A stretch of DNA of 64,000 bases from Pascua guehoae (GCA_001600415.1 BCJX01000005.1:2091120-2155119), one strand, 5' to 3'; numbered from the stretch's first letter, positions 45,131-55,675 are shown. The notes: a model not told the origin generated them from the sequence alone. Translations and numbers: made by a program.

Positions 45131-46582
45131 ATGAAGGACATCGACGCGCTTCGGCAGCGCCTGAACGACAGCTTGCGTAGCCTCTGCATCCAACACGATG
45201 TGCCTGGAGCGGCGGCCGCCGTGGTGGATGGCCACGACACTGCAGAAGCTACCTTCGGGGTCATCAACAACCGCACAGACGTGCCTGTGACGCCAGACAC
45301 GCTGTTCATGCTGCAGTCGGTCACAAAAATGTTCACAGCGACGCTGGTCATGCAGCTCGTCGACGAGGGGCTTGTGCACCTCGACAACCCCGTCCAACGC
45401 CACATGCCCCAGTTCCACACTACTGATGACGAGGCGAGCAAGGCTATCACCATCCGGCACCTGCTGACGCACACGGGCGGCTTTGAGGGCGACCTTTGGG
45501 CACCGACCACTTCAGGACCCGACGCACTCGAGCGCTTTGTCGACGACCTCGTGAGCGGCGCCCGCCAGCACAGCCCTCCGGGGAGGCAGTTTTCGTACTG
45601 CAACGCGGGGTTTGGCGTGCTCGGGCGGCTAGTCGAGGTGCTGCGCGGCATGACTTACGAGGACGCTCTACGGCGGTACATTGCCGACCCGTTGGGCATT
45701 GACGAGATTGCATTTGACGCCGACCAGGCTCTTGCCTTGCGCACCGCGATCGGGCACGTCCACCCCGAGCCAGGAGCGCCTCTACGCCCAATGCGGCACT
45801 GGGCCGTCGCACCGCCTTCTAATCCGGCGGCAGGCAACCAACTGGCCATGTCCGCCCGTGGCGTCCTCGCTTTTGCCCGGATGCACCTCGCCGACGGCCG
45901 TGGCCCCGACGGCAACCAGGTGGTTTCCGTTGCTTCTGCGCGACTCATGCGCGAGCACCACATGACCCATCCTGCCTGCTCGGGCCCGCAGAGTGGTCAC
46001 GGGCTCGGATGGTGGCTCGACCGCGGGGAGACGGTCGGTCATGGCGGGGGAAGCACGGGTGTGGCCTCCAAGCTGCTCTTAGTGCCACGGCACGACTTTG
46101 CGGCAGTCGTCCTGACCAACGCCGAGAGCGGAGGCACGGTCATCGGCGAACTCCTCGAGCCGCTTATCTTGCCGCTGGACGGTGTGGCTCCAACCCACGA
46201 GTTCCCCACGCAGAGTATAAGCCTCCCAGACCCACAACCGTATGTCGGTTGCTACGAAACGCGGGTCAAGCGGCTCGACGTCGACTGCAGCGACGGGCGG
46301 CTCTGGCTCACCGTCACTCCCCAGTATGAGCTGCTGGAATTTGACCGACGTGCGGGCACCAGCGTACCGGCTCAGCGTTACGAGCTGCGACCCGTTGGCA
46401 GGCACATCTTCACAATGATCGACAAGGAAAAGCCAGGCGAGAGTGCGGGCGCGATTGAGTTTCTCAACGTGGAGGATGGAGGGCAAGCGGCCTTTCTCTT
46501 CGCCGGCAGGGCATTTCCTCGAGTCGAGAATGGTGCAAGCCACAGGCCAGAGTTGTCCAACAAAGCCACTCAACTTTGCTAA
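45131..46582 (+). CDS. Beta-lactamase-fold serine hydrolase (class C/esterase family), intronless
   Basis: Serine hydrolase of the beta-lactamase/transpeptidase-like fold; such proteins act as esterases, amidases or D-peptidases. The frame has 483 codons from MKDIDALRQRLND. Motif 1 is QSVTK with Ser63 and Lys66; motif 2 is SYCN with Tyr156 and Asn158; motif 3 is HGGGSTG, starting at His304, in place of the usual K-T-G. LLTHTGGFEG and GRLVEVLRGMTYEDALRRYI are also family blocks. A C-terminal part of about 120 residues (PYVGCYETRVKRLDVDCSDG onward) looks beta-rich, as in two-domain bacterial relatives. An in-frame ATG 33 nt upstream exists; the later Met fits the family better. The absence of introns in an intron-dense region is compatible with acquisition from bacteria, but this needs a tree. 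Confidence 0.8.
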   Translation: MKDIDALRQRLNDSLRSLCIQHDVPGAAAAVVDGHDTAEATFGVINNRTDVPVTPDTLFMLQSVTKMFTATLVMQLVDEGLVHLDNPVQRHMPQFHTTDDEASKAITIRHLLTHTGGFEGDLWAPTTSGPDALERFVDDLVSGARQHSPPGRQFSYCNAGFGVLGRLVEVLRGMTYEDALRRYIADPLGIDEIAFDADQALALRTAIGHVHPEPGAPLRPMRHWAVAPPSNPAAGNQLAMSARGVLAFARMHLADGRGPDGNQVVSVASARLMREHHMTHPACSGPQSGHGLGWWLDRGETVGHGGGSTGVASKLLLVPRHDFAAVVLTNAESGGTVIGELLEPLILPLDGVAPTHEFPTQSISLPDPQPYVGCYETRVKRLDVDCSDGRLWLTVTPQYELLEFDRRAGTSVPAQRYELRPVGRHIFTMIDKEKPGESAGAIEFLNVEDGGQAAFLFAGRAFPRVENGASHRPELSNKATQLC

Positions 46583-47926
46583 TGCCCTTCTCGCGCCTCG
46601 CACCCCCGACGGCCAAACGTTCAATAGCGTCTCGCTCCGATGGGTATTCAGCGATGCACAGACACAGACTGCTCTTCACACTTGCGCTCGAGCGGAGGCT
46701 GCCTTCCGACCTTGCGGAGAAGCATGCTGCGGCACGCCGACGGTTGCGATCATTTCGATTCCAGATGGTACGTTTCCCATTTCTCACCAGGGAATGATGC
46801 GAGAACATAGGTATTGACAAAACTGAGACCTGCACCTTTCTTGGTCAGCTTGCTTCTTGGCGAAGGACAGTGCACAGGCTTGGCTGGGACATGTGACAGG
46901 ACACGGGTGCGGCTCTGATCGCGATTGTGTCCGGCTCTGGCCACAATTCTGGGCAGGGCCTTGCAGTGTACTTGGCTCGGAGCGAGCGAGGTTGGCGAGC
47001 TCATGGCTTTCGTTATGGAGTATGCTTGGAAAGGGGAGCAGGAAGCAGGTAGCACCAAACCGGAGAGTATCGGGGGGCGATTTTTGCAACGTGTCTGATA
47101 GAGCATCAAGATCATCCAATACTGCAGGCTGAACATCTCGTGAGAAATGAAGACGCCCCGGTTGTATTGTAGGGATAGGTCGCACGCCTTCATCGGTATA
47201 ATGTGGTTCTAACAAGCCGATGAGCACGAGGGGCACCACCTGTACGCTGCCCTGAAGTCGGCGATCTCAAATCCGCCGGTAGCGGACCCCCGTGGGTTGG
47301 CTTGGCGGCAGTGGCACAAGGAGAACGAATGAGCGTACACAGGCCGCAGACGCGAGTATCATCAACGCCACATAGCTAACTGTCCGTCGACCCCTGCCCA
47401 CACGGAGATTTTGCGCCACCCCCTTCTATTGCCCATCATATTGTCTCGGATAACGCCAACTTCGGTGCCAGGGTCAGTGTATCATCGAGGGTAGAAAATA
47501 TGCACTCTCCTGAATGATGTGTTGACTGGAACAAACCGGGGCTAAGACGACAACCACTGTGGTTCGGTGGCCTTGTGAGAATCGCCGGGGTCCCAATCGT
47601 CACGCAAAGCCACAAGTTGCCCCATCTTGAGCCGCACCCCACTTCATACTACTGTATACCAGTGTGTGCGTATTATCTCATGCAGCAAAATCTGAAAAGA
47701 GTATGCCTTGGCCAGCAGCCCTCAAGCAATTATTGTAGGCCGAAGGTCATCACAGACACACATGCCAATAACATGGGCGCCGTTGACGTCCACTCACTTT
47801 TTTGGCAGTTTGTCCACTCCCATAATATCTCTATTGCGCCCGATTACAAATTCTTCAAATCATACACCACAATCCAAGCTCAACTTCACACCCAATGCAT
47901 CATTTTTCGAGCTGCAATTGCTGGGA

Positions 47927-47990
47927 GTTAGGGAGGTTAGGGGCAGCATAGGGGGTTAGAAGGTTATGGGGGTTAGGGGTTAGGGGGTTC
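47927..47990 (+). repeat. Degenerate interstitial telomere-like repeat (TTAGGGG type)
   Basis: A G-rich stretch reads as TTAGGG, TTAGGGG, TTAGAAGG, TTATGGGGG, TTAGGGG and TTAGGGGG units with some spacers. Basidiomycete telomeres use TTAGGG or longer-G variants, so it resembles an old telomere seed. It could also be a chance G-rich run. Confidence 0.55.
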
Positions 47991-48117
47991 GATGGCTGGG
48001 GGGGATATTAACATGGGGAGTATTAGGTGGGAGAGTGGACGTCAATAACGTCCCCATTTCTGTTGCTGTAGAGATGCCGAGATAAACGCGCACTGTACAT
48101 TTGCGCCGAAGGTTCTG

Positions 48118-48190
48118 TTGCCCAAGGTTGCCAAATACCCAATGTTGCCCAATGTTATGCAAAGTTGGTTGCCCAAAGTTGTCCGAGATT
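48118..48190. repeat. Degenerate GTTGCCCAA-type repeats
   Basis: GTTGCCCAAGGTTG, TGTTGCCCAATGTT and GGTTGCCCAAAGTTG recur within 75 bp with variable spacing. Confidence 0.6.
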
Positions 48191-48446
48191 GCGCAAAGTG
48201 ACCCGAAGTGTTGCTTGAAGATTACCAGATTTCCTCAGGCCCAATCCAGTGCAACCTCAGCTTGTTAAAATGCACCCTTTAGAGCGCGCCTCAATTAAGC
48301 GTACAGTCGGAACTTGGTGCATACTCCACTGATAACTACTGATGTGCTGTATTTTGCGCGAAAGCATGTCGCTTACAATTGTGTTGTGTTCCAACTAAAC
48401 CATCTTCTAAACCTCCTCCCCAGTACAGTGTGCGAGAATGAGCGTG

Positions 48447-50280
48447 TTACGAAGACTTCGAGACACCCTTGTCGCCGTACCGCCACTTGGCGAAGAAGAC
48501 GACCAGAACCATGGCACCGCAGAGCGAGGTGGTGACACTCCAGCCGGGAATGTAGCGGGGTGCGCTGGACGAAGGCCAGATCCACGAACCGTAGACGGAC
48601 GCAAGGTTTCCGATACCGTTGATGAAAGCGAAGGCGATACCGCGCTTCTCACGGCCGTCGAACATGGTGACGGCCCACGAGAGGAAGACGGGGACAGCCG
48701 TCCAGATACCGGCGGCGCCAAAGCAGAGGAAGGCAAACTGCACCTTCTCGTTGTCGACAGCGGCACAGACGATAAAGCTGAGGGTGCTGAAGACACCGGC
48801 GGCAGCGACGACGTAGGCCTTCTGCTTGGTCTTGTCGGCAACGATACCACCCGTGAGCGAGAAGACGAGAGCGACGGCGTAGACGGGAACAGTCATGAAC
48901 TGGGCGGAACGGCCGTGGTAACCCATTTGCGTGGTCAGAGTAGGAATGAAGTACGAGATGGTGCCGGCGCCCTGAATGAACGTGTAAATGAACGAGAAGA
49001 CCTGGGAGCATGAGCGTTTGTGTCTCGACTTTGTTGAATAGTGATTTTCGGTACCTACCCAAGTGCGGGGGTCCTTGCAGGCCATCTTGAATGCCTCCCA
49101 GTGGCCGACGTGAGGCTCGTCGCCCTCGGCGGCAGTGTCATCGTCAGAGTAGAGACGGGCGGCAGCGACAATGCGCTCCTCCTCGGTGAGCCACTTGATC
49201 TTGGGCGAAGGGAAGTCTAAAAGCAACGTCAGCGACTGTTGCGAGTAGAATCGTAATTGGCTTACCAGGGATAAGGAAGAAGGCGAAGAAGGCGACAACA
49301 ACAGTGGCGAGGCCCTCCTGAGAATGAGTCAGTGGCAGTCCCATGTCGGATGTTACAGCGAATTTGCCACTTACAATAATGAAGAGCCAGTGCCAACCAC
49401 GCGTGTTGCCGAGTCCCTCCATTCCCTCCATGATGCCACCAGCGAGCAGGCCACCAAAGGCACCTGCCACAATGGCGCCAGAGTAGAAAAAGGCGGTACG
49501 CTTCGAAAGTTCATCGGGCTGAGAGTGTAAGCCACATTGAAGAAAAAAAATGTCGGAAAAGGAAAAAGAGCCAAAACGGCCTCCTTTTCCTAAAAGGTAG
49601 ACTCACCTTGTACCAGCACGACATGACGAGCATACAGCCTGGCCAGAAACCAGCCTCAACCAGGCCGAGAATGAAACGGAAGACGGCCATCGCCGCAGTC
49701 GACTTGATACCCTTTGGCGCAATAGAGAGCGAGCCCTGTGGCGAGTGTCAGCCCAAGCTCTTAAGGTTTAATGATTGTTTTATGTTATTTTTCTAAGAAG
49801 AAGAAAACAAGAATGTTCATCTTCCCTGATGGCCGCGCCACTTACCCAAAGAACCATAAGCGTCGGAATGTAGATGGAAGGCTTGCTGCGAGCGAGAATC
49901 ATGTTGGAAGGAGGTTCCCAGAGGAGGTAACCGATGAAGAAGACGGAAAGAACGAGTGCGTAGTCGGAGGAGTCCATGTTGAGGTCGTCCATCATACCGC
50001 CAACCTTGGCGTTACCGATGTTGGTACCTGTAGTGGGGTTAGACAAGAGGACACCAAAGTGTGGAGGATGCAGCAGCAGCAACTCACGGTCGACGTAGCT
50101 CATGACAAGACAGAGCCAGATGATGGGGAGAAGGCGCCAGTCGACCTTGCGAAGGATGCGCTTCTCTACCTCGGGGTCAATCTCCATGGGCGCCATGCGC
50201 TCTCCATGGTGGACAGAACCCTTTTCCTCATCGACATCGGCCCACTGCTTGGTGTCGTTGGCGGGAGTAGGAGAAGACAT
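48447..50280 (-). CDS. MFS permease of the Dal5/anion:cation symporter type
   Basis: Twelve-helix organic-anion symporter. The start at 50280 gives MSSPTPANDTKQWADVDEEK, then PEVEKRILRKVDWRLLPIIW and LCLVMSYVDR, the family's first helix; the next exon begins TNIGNAKVGGMMDDLNM. Further exons read YALVLSVFFIGYLLWEPPSN, FRFILGLVEAGFWPGCMLVM, FYSGAIVAGAFGGLLAGGIM, NTRGWHWLFII, then after the cytoplasmic loop (PKIKWLTEEERIVAAARL) helices 7-12 such as FSFIYTFIQGAGTISYFIPT, GIWTAVPVFLSWAVTMFDGR and GIGNLASVYGSWIWPSS. It ends FFAKWRYGDKGVSKSS. Six or seven introns. Its neighbours on the same strand are a TauD-type dioxygenase, an SDR and an isochorismatase-family hydrolase, which could degrade what it imports (inference). 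Confidence 0.9.
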
Positions 50281-51082
50281 GTTGATTGTTGGGGGAATCC
50301 ATGAGGCGCATGCGGGGGTGGTATTTGTACTTGGAGCACCATCGTTGCCCACTGTGGTGCCCCCGCAGATTTGCGCTAACTTTGCCGCCAACAAACTGTG
50401 CAAACTTGTGTGCCTGGTCGGTCGCTGCACGGAGACAAGACAATACCTGATGCCATCCCTGGCTCAGCAGGGGGCGCGCCAAGCCTGTGATGACAGTCTT
50501 CCCGGCTCGGACTCTAGGACTCTAGGGCCGGTGACCTTCTCAGGCCCTCATTGACTGCCTGGAACCTAGTGCGGCTTTGCGGATCGCATCGCGCAATTGA
50601 CCGACCTTACAACAAAGGGGTTTCATCATTTTTCTGCTGGATCTCTGGGTGGCGGCAGAGCCTAGCCTTAGCGAGAATGCTGTGCCTCAAAATGGTGGCC
50701 CTCAAAGGTCCCATGGGGCTGCTTCAAGCCACCGCGGGGAGTGTTCCAGCTCCCCCACCTTTGATCAACCAAAGACGTTGACAACTTGAGCTGGCGGGCA
50801 GCCGAGTGCCTCCGCGTGCCTGCTTCCTGAACCTCTTTTCACCCCGAACCATCGGCCACCAATCAGCCAAAAGCTACCGACACAGAGATGCATTCTTCCT
50901 AGCTGGTCCGGTCTCTTAGTTGGTCTGGTATCCGAGATGCAGGGTCGGGCGAGATGAGTCGTCTGAGAGCGGCATCATTCGATATCGCCATCCGAGATAC
51001 CCGGTGCCCTCGGAGCGCCGAGCTCGCTGAGGCATTATACCCTCAAATCTCCTGCGGTTCCATTGGAACATTCCTCCTTCGC
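50281..51082. other. Upstream region of the Dal5-like permease
   Basis: Promoter side of the permease and 3' flank of the dioxygenase, both minus strand. Nothing distinct seen. Confidence 0.5.
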
Positions 51083-52588
51083 TTAGGGTAGGCCCGAGCG
51101 CCATTTGTCGCCAACCGTATTGAGCCCCCAGGCTGTAGTGCTCCCATCGTGGACAGTCGTTCGCCGCATGTCGCGCTTGTATTTGCCTTCAAATGACCCG
51201 GGGACGGCCCGGTGCCTGTAGGGAATCAGTCAAAACAACACTCTGTTGCCCATCTGGACATGTGTCCATCGGTGTGCATCGGCCTTCGTCGGCCTGCAGC
51301 CACTTTGGCGAGGTATCCGACCGCCATTACGCCACAAGGCGGTTGACGACGGTACTTCACGGCGTGCAATCAAGGGGCAGATCAAACGCCGACGGCCTGC
51401 CTCCTGGTTATGGCTACTCACATTACACACGTGTTGTCCCACATGACCAGATCGCCAGGCTGCTTCCATTCGACGGACAAGACATATTTGGGCTGCGTCG
51501 AATGAGAGAGGAGCATTTCAATCTCTGCCTGGCCCGCGTCCAGCGGCAGCTGCTCTACGCGATACGCGTGGTTGGCAATGTACAGGTTTGTGCGCCCTGA
51601 TGCCTCATGCGTTTGGACGAGCTTGTGCTTGCCAAACGGGTGTGACTCAGGGAGGAACTGGGGGTTGGTGTCAGCAGGTGAGATGGGGCGGATGCGGAGG
51701 TCCATTGCCGTCGGCGCGCGGATGTCGTGTGCGGATGTCGTGTGCGCAGTAGTGATAGCGCATCAGGTATGGAGAGATTGCCTCGTCTGCTGCAGCGGAG
51801 CCGACTGGCCCCCACGGGGAGGCGCGGGGGATCGGGCGTGGGGAGGGTGGCGGCGGGAGGGTGGGTTTGGAGTGAGTGATTGTGGAAGTCGTCGTCTTGG
51901 TTCCCGATGTCGCCGTGCGCGACCCAAGAATGACTCGCCCTCTGTGCTCCCCCGCAACTGCTTTGTGCGCCCCTTCGGGGCGATACGACTTTGGTACACT
52001 CACTTTGGGATCGTCGAGTATGGGGTTTCCGGGGTTGGCACGGCGCCGCGAGTGGTGTTGCGAGTGCCAGAGAACATAGTCCTTGACACGGTCCTTTGTC
52101 TCTTCATCCAGGTCATCGTACGCAGTGCGTGTATCGGCAAACTCGGTATTCCCACCCATGCCCGCTGGCGGCAGCTCATGGGCGAGGAGAAGCGACAAGC
52201 CAGCGCGACGGGGGTTGAAGGCGCTGTCGACGTGGAAGAGCATATTGCCACGGCCAAGGACTCCACGCTGCGAGTCGGGCTGAATAATATTGCCCTCTGC
52301 GTCCACGTTGGATACGTCAAACAGCTCGTCGTACTTGAGCCGGTTGACGCGCCCGAGCTTGTTGTAAGGCTTCACATCATCAAGTTCGCCGAAGGCACGA
52401 GACAACTCGACGTGGCGGTCGTCATCCAGCCCCGTGCTGCGAAATACGAGGACGCCATACTTGGCAATCCCTGCGCGGATCTCGTCGACGAGTTCGGGGG
52501 TGATGTTGCTAAAATCAGCACCGCCGACCTCGGCCGCAAACGTGTCGTGCAGCGGAGTAAAGGTGAGTGTCGACGTGGTGTTGGTCAT
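51083..52588 (-). CDS. TauD/TfdA-family 2-oxoglutarate-dependent dioxygenase
   Basis: Non-haem iron dioxygenase of the family that attacks taurine, sulfonates, phenoxyacetates and similar acids. The start at 52588 gives MTNTTSTLTFTPLHDTFAAE followed by VGGADFSNITPELVDEIRAG, the usual N-terminal block. The His-x-Asp iron pair is His119-Val-Asp121 in GNMLFHVDSAFNPRRAG. Then EFADTRTAYDDLDEETKDRV; an intron follows, next ESHPFGKHKLVQTHEASGRT and SVEWKQPGDLVMWDNTCVM; the last exon has the distal His at HRAVPGSFEGKYKRDM and the 2-oxoglutarate-binding Arg in RRTTVHD, ending GLNTVGDKWRSGLP. The stop is TAA at 51083-51085. Fungal homologues are often annotated as 2,4-D dioxygenases; the real substrate is unknown. 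A 21-bp repeat array lies upstream. Confidence 0.9.
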
Positions 52589-52680
52589 TGCGGTCGTGAA
52601 AGGCTGGGGGTTGTGTTGAAGTTTGGTGGTGGATGTTGTCGCTCTTGTTCTCTTGGTCGCATGCTCCACCTCCCCGACCC

Positions 52681-52686
52681 TTATAT
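52681..52686 (-). promoter_or_regulatory. TATA box of the TauD-family gene
   Basis: Minus-strand GAGCATATAAGGG lies about 93 nt before the start codon at 52588. Very similar GCATATAA boxes lie before two other genes in the window (55675 and 57591 starts). Confidence 0.5.
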
Positions 52687-52749
52687 GCTCAACGCTGTTG
52701 CTTTGTCAACATCGTTCATCCCTACTTCATCGCGTCATGTTGTGGTATG

Positions 52750-52926
52750 CATATCGCATTTTGTCAATGACATCTCGTATTCCAACCCTGGAGCATTCAT
52801 TCTGAGCCTTGACATATCGCATCTGGCCGGTGTCATCTCGCATCTGGCAGGTGTCATCTCGCATTTCTCCACTGGTCATCTCGCATTTTCACCTGGCATC
52901 TCGCATTTGGGTGTGGCATCTCGCAT
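52750..52926. repeat. Phased 21-bp repeat array, core CATCTCGCAT
   Basis: Copies of CATCTCGCAT or CATATCGCAT begin at 52750, 52771, 52813, 52834, 52855, 52877, 52897 and 52917, that is every 20-22 bp with one gap of 42. Several copies are followed by CTGGC and GGTGT. The array ends 60-240 bp upstream of the TATA box of the dioxygenase gene. Confidence 0.85.
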
Positions 52927-53639
52927 TCAGCCCAAGGCACACCGGCCCGACGGGCCGGTTGTGAAATTACCCCCTCGATATCTCGCAGAATGAAATCGTT
53001 TTACGAGATGGATAAAGCCCAGGGGATATAGGTCGCTCTGAGAATTAGCAGGCGACCACGGGAAAACATTTATCAGATTAACCTCAAATTGGAATCCAGG
53101 CCTCCCGCCTCGCTACAATGGTTGAATGGGCACCACTGACCCTGTGCTGGTCTGACTGACGTAGTTGAGTCTGTTTTGATGTCCACGACTACCGCACTCC
53201 TCAGGCGGACTAGTTGAGGAGGGTGATGTGTATGTCAAAGGAACGTGAGGGGCGCAGGAATGCTGTGGCATGCTGCTCCGAGGAGCTGCTGAGCATCCTC
53301 AGTTGAGCCCTCCGAAGCGTGATACAACCTCACCCTGCACCACTCTTTTGACGTGCACGGTAGCTGGACACGAATCGCATGGGAAGGGAACAACAGCCAT
53401 CATCAAGGGGCCCGCAGCATTGTAGACAATCTGACATGACCACTGAGGACACTAAACTATGGGCTGTAACATTTTGGCAGCTTCTGAAACTCCCAACTGC
53501 TCAACGCTGGAGTTCCGTGCTTTCACAAACACCCACACACCAGGCATCTGAGCGGCCGTTCTACAACAGGATCTGCTTCAAGACTACCACTTTTCCTTGG
53601 CAGGACTTGACAAATAAGCTCATGAAACGCGGTCCACAC

Positions 53640-54594
53640 TTACCGGATGTCCAGTTCATGGGTCCAACAAGACGGCGGCTGCTTGATGAGGTCCACATAG
53701 ACCTAGAGCGTTAGTTAACAGGTACTATTGTCCGCTATTCCCTCGCCGTGTCCTCGCAAATGTACTCACATTGGCAATGTCCTCTGGTTTGAGGCGCTCG
53801 CCTTCGCCTGCCTTGCCCATCATGCTTGCCACGCGGTCCGTGTCAATGAGGCCATCCACGACGACATGGCAGACATGCACGCCCCGCGGGCCAAATTCAC
53901 GCGCGAGGCTCTGCGCCAGTGCGCGGCGCGCAAAGCTCGCGGCGGCCATGGAGGCAAAGTTGGCCGAGGCCTTTTGCGACATGGTCGCGCCCGTGAAGAT
54001 GAGTGTCCCGCCCTGCTCCAGGAGGGCGGGGATCACGGCCTGGGAAAAATCCCACGCTTGCGTACTGATGTCAGCGGGCAATCTTGACCTTGTCCAACAC
54101 CCATGCTCGTCTACTTACACGCTGTTCATGCGGTCCGTCAGGTCCTCGGTCTTCTGCTCGAGGAACGGCCCGGGCTTGAACGTGACGCCCGCGTGGCAGA
54201 TGCCGACCTTGACCGCCGTGCCGGGCCACTTGTCCTGAGCGCCCTTGATGGCACTCTTGAATGATTCGCCCGTCCCGTCCCACTGGCGAGCGAGGATGCG
54301 GTCGGCGGGCACGTCGTCGAGTGCCAGGCGCGACAGGGAGCCAGGGAGGGAGCGCGACATGAGGAGGAGAGAGTAGCTCGGTGCCAGGGCGCGGCTGGGT
54401 GTCAGTTATGAATCCTGTGCGCACAGTGTGGCTGCCTTCAAAGAATGTTTATGGGCACCCAGTCGGGCATTGGACAACAGTCCCAACATTCCTAACGACT
54501 GTGCCACAGCCGGCAAGCCACAGTCTTTGACGTACGCAATGGCTGCACCGGTACCGGGACCGGCGCCAAAGATGACTGCGATGGGTGCTGCCAT
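53640..54594 (-). CDS. Atypical short-chain dehydrogenase/reductase
   Basis: Rossmann-fold NAD(P)-dependent oxidoreductase. The start at 54594 gives MAAPIAVIFGAGPGTGAAIA, a Gly-rich cofactor motif; a roughly 140-nt intron follows and the next exon reads RALAPSYSLLLMSRSLPGSL. Then WPGTAVKVGICHAGVTFKPG, the N-x-G-like strand; after an intron AWDFSQAVIPALLEQGGTLI, FTGATMSQKASANFASMAAA and ALAQSLAREFGPRGVHVCHV. The final exon, IANVYVDLIKQPPSCWTHEL followed by DIR and TAA, is typical of this subgroup. The catalytic Y-x-x-x-K of classical SDRs is absent: the position reads F-A-S-M. A related set of fungal and bacterial SDRs shows the same change, so it may be a divergent enzyme and not a broken one. 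It lies between the dioxygenase and the isochorismatase genes on the same strand. Confidence 0.8.
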
Positions 54595-55048
54595 GTTTTA
54601 CCAGTGAAGGGAGAGCGTTGATGAGAGTGGATGCCAGCGTTCAAGAGGACGATGAGTAAATGTATGGATAGATCTATAGCGGGTAGTGTGCATGGCTAGC
54701 CGATGGCCGAACGGTAATGCGGCAATGCGGCAACCAAGGCACAACAACAGCGTTGACGTCATGGTCAGGCAGATCAGTCACGTGACCAAAAACACCTCGG
54801 CCACTGCATCTCCAGTGTCTTGGCCCGATAGCGCCCGATGGCCGTTTTGCCAGACCGCATCTTTGTCGCCGACGGTCCATGGTCCAGCCTTGACACCGTC
54901 TTAATAAGCGGACACCTGGGCACCAGTTCATGCGGCGAGGCAGCATTGCATTGTGTACTCTGCTACAACTTCTCGTAACCTGGCCGAGTGGCTACTAACC
55001 AGCGGCCCGAGCGACAAGATCGGTATTCATAGACGTTACCACCCCGCT
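54595..55048. other. Upstream region of the SDR gene
   Basis: Between the SDR start and the hydrolase stop. No feature recognised. Confidence 0.5.
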
Positions 55049-55675
55049 CTACTTCTTGCTGGTTTGCGCGGCGTACTGGTTCATGAGGTTGCGGTAGTCG
55101 GGGATATGGTTTGAGAAGATTTCACCGAGGCCCTCAATGTCGTTGCGCCAGTCGCGGTGGAGCTCGCCCGCGACGCCAAACCAGGTCATGAGCTGGGCGC
55201 CAGCCTGCTCCATGCGGGACCAGGCGGCGTCGCGGGTCATGGCGTTGAACGTGCCCGAGGCGTCGGTGACGACAAAGACGTCGTACCCCTCTGCGAGGGC
55301 CGAGAGGGTGGGGAACGCGACGCAGACCTCGGTGACGACGCCGGCGATGATGAGTTGCTTCTTGCCCGTGGCCTTGACGGCCTTGACAAAGTCTTCGTTG
55401 TCCCACGCGTTGATCTGACCCGGCCGGGCAATGTACGGCGCCCCCGCGTGAATCTCCTTGAGCTCGGGGACGAGGGGGCCGTTGGGGCCTTGCTCGAATG
55501 ACGTCGTCAGAATCGTCGGCAGCTTGAAGTACTTGGCAATGTCGGCGATGGCGAGGACATTGTTCTTGAACTTGTCCGGGTCAATGTCGCGCACGAGGTT
55601 GGTGAGGCCCGTCTGGTGGTCGACCAGGAGGACGGCGGCGTCGTTCTTGTCCAGGCGGACGTAGGGTTTGGGCAT
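55049..55675 (-). CDS. Isochorismatase-family cysteine hydrolase (YcaC-like)
   Basis: Small cytosolic cysteine hydrolase, usually multimeric; substrates of the family include amides and N-carbamoyl compounds, while those of YcaC types are mostly unknown. The intronless frame has 208 codons. The catalytic Asp19 is in AAVLLVDHQTGL; the basic active-site position is Arg84 in PYIARPGQINAWDNEDF; the nucleophile is Cys118 in IAGVVTEVCVAFP. EGYDVFVVTDASGTFNAMTR and the C-terminal FGVAGELHRDWRNDIEGL are typical of the YcaC group. The lack of introns in an intron-rich region is worth noting but is not rare for this family in fungi. A GGCATATAAAG box lies about 90 nt upstream. Confidence 0.9.
   Translation of the reverse strand: MPKPYVRLDKNDAAVLLVDHQTGLTNLVRDIDPDKFKNNVLAIADIAKYFKLPTILTTSFEQGPNGPLVPELKEIHAGAPYIARPGQINAWDNEDFVKAVKATGKKQLIIAGVVTEVCVAFPTLSALAEGYDVFVVTDASGTFNAMTRDAAWSRMEQAGAQLMTWFGVAGELHRDWRNDIEGLGEIFSNHIPDYRNLMNQYAAQTSKK

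Larger units (their letters stand above)
46583..48446. other. Intergenic region with telomere-like repeats
   Basis: About 1.9 kb. Contains degenerate TTAGGG-type repeats near 47930 and a second degenerate repeat around 48120-48190. No gene recognised. Confidence 0.5.
52589..53639. other. Upstream region of the TauD-family gene
   Basis: About 1 kb with a TATA box and a phased 21-bp repeat, described separately. No gene seen. Confidence 0.5.

Noticed and set aside
46784..47239. 151-codon minus-strand frame downstream of the serine hydrolase
   Set aside because: The N-terminal part reads somewhat like protein, but the remainder is Ser/Gln/Cys-rich noise and no exon partner was found.
52750..52926. 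CRISPR-like array
   Set aside because: Regular spacing suggested it at first, but repeats are only about 10 bp, spacers about 11 bp and partly repeated, there are no cas genes, and the genome is eukaryotic.
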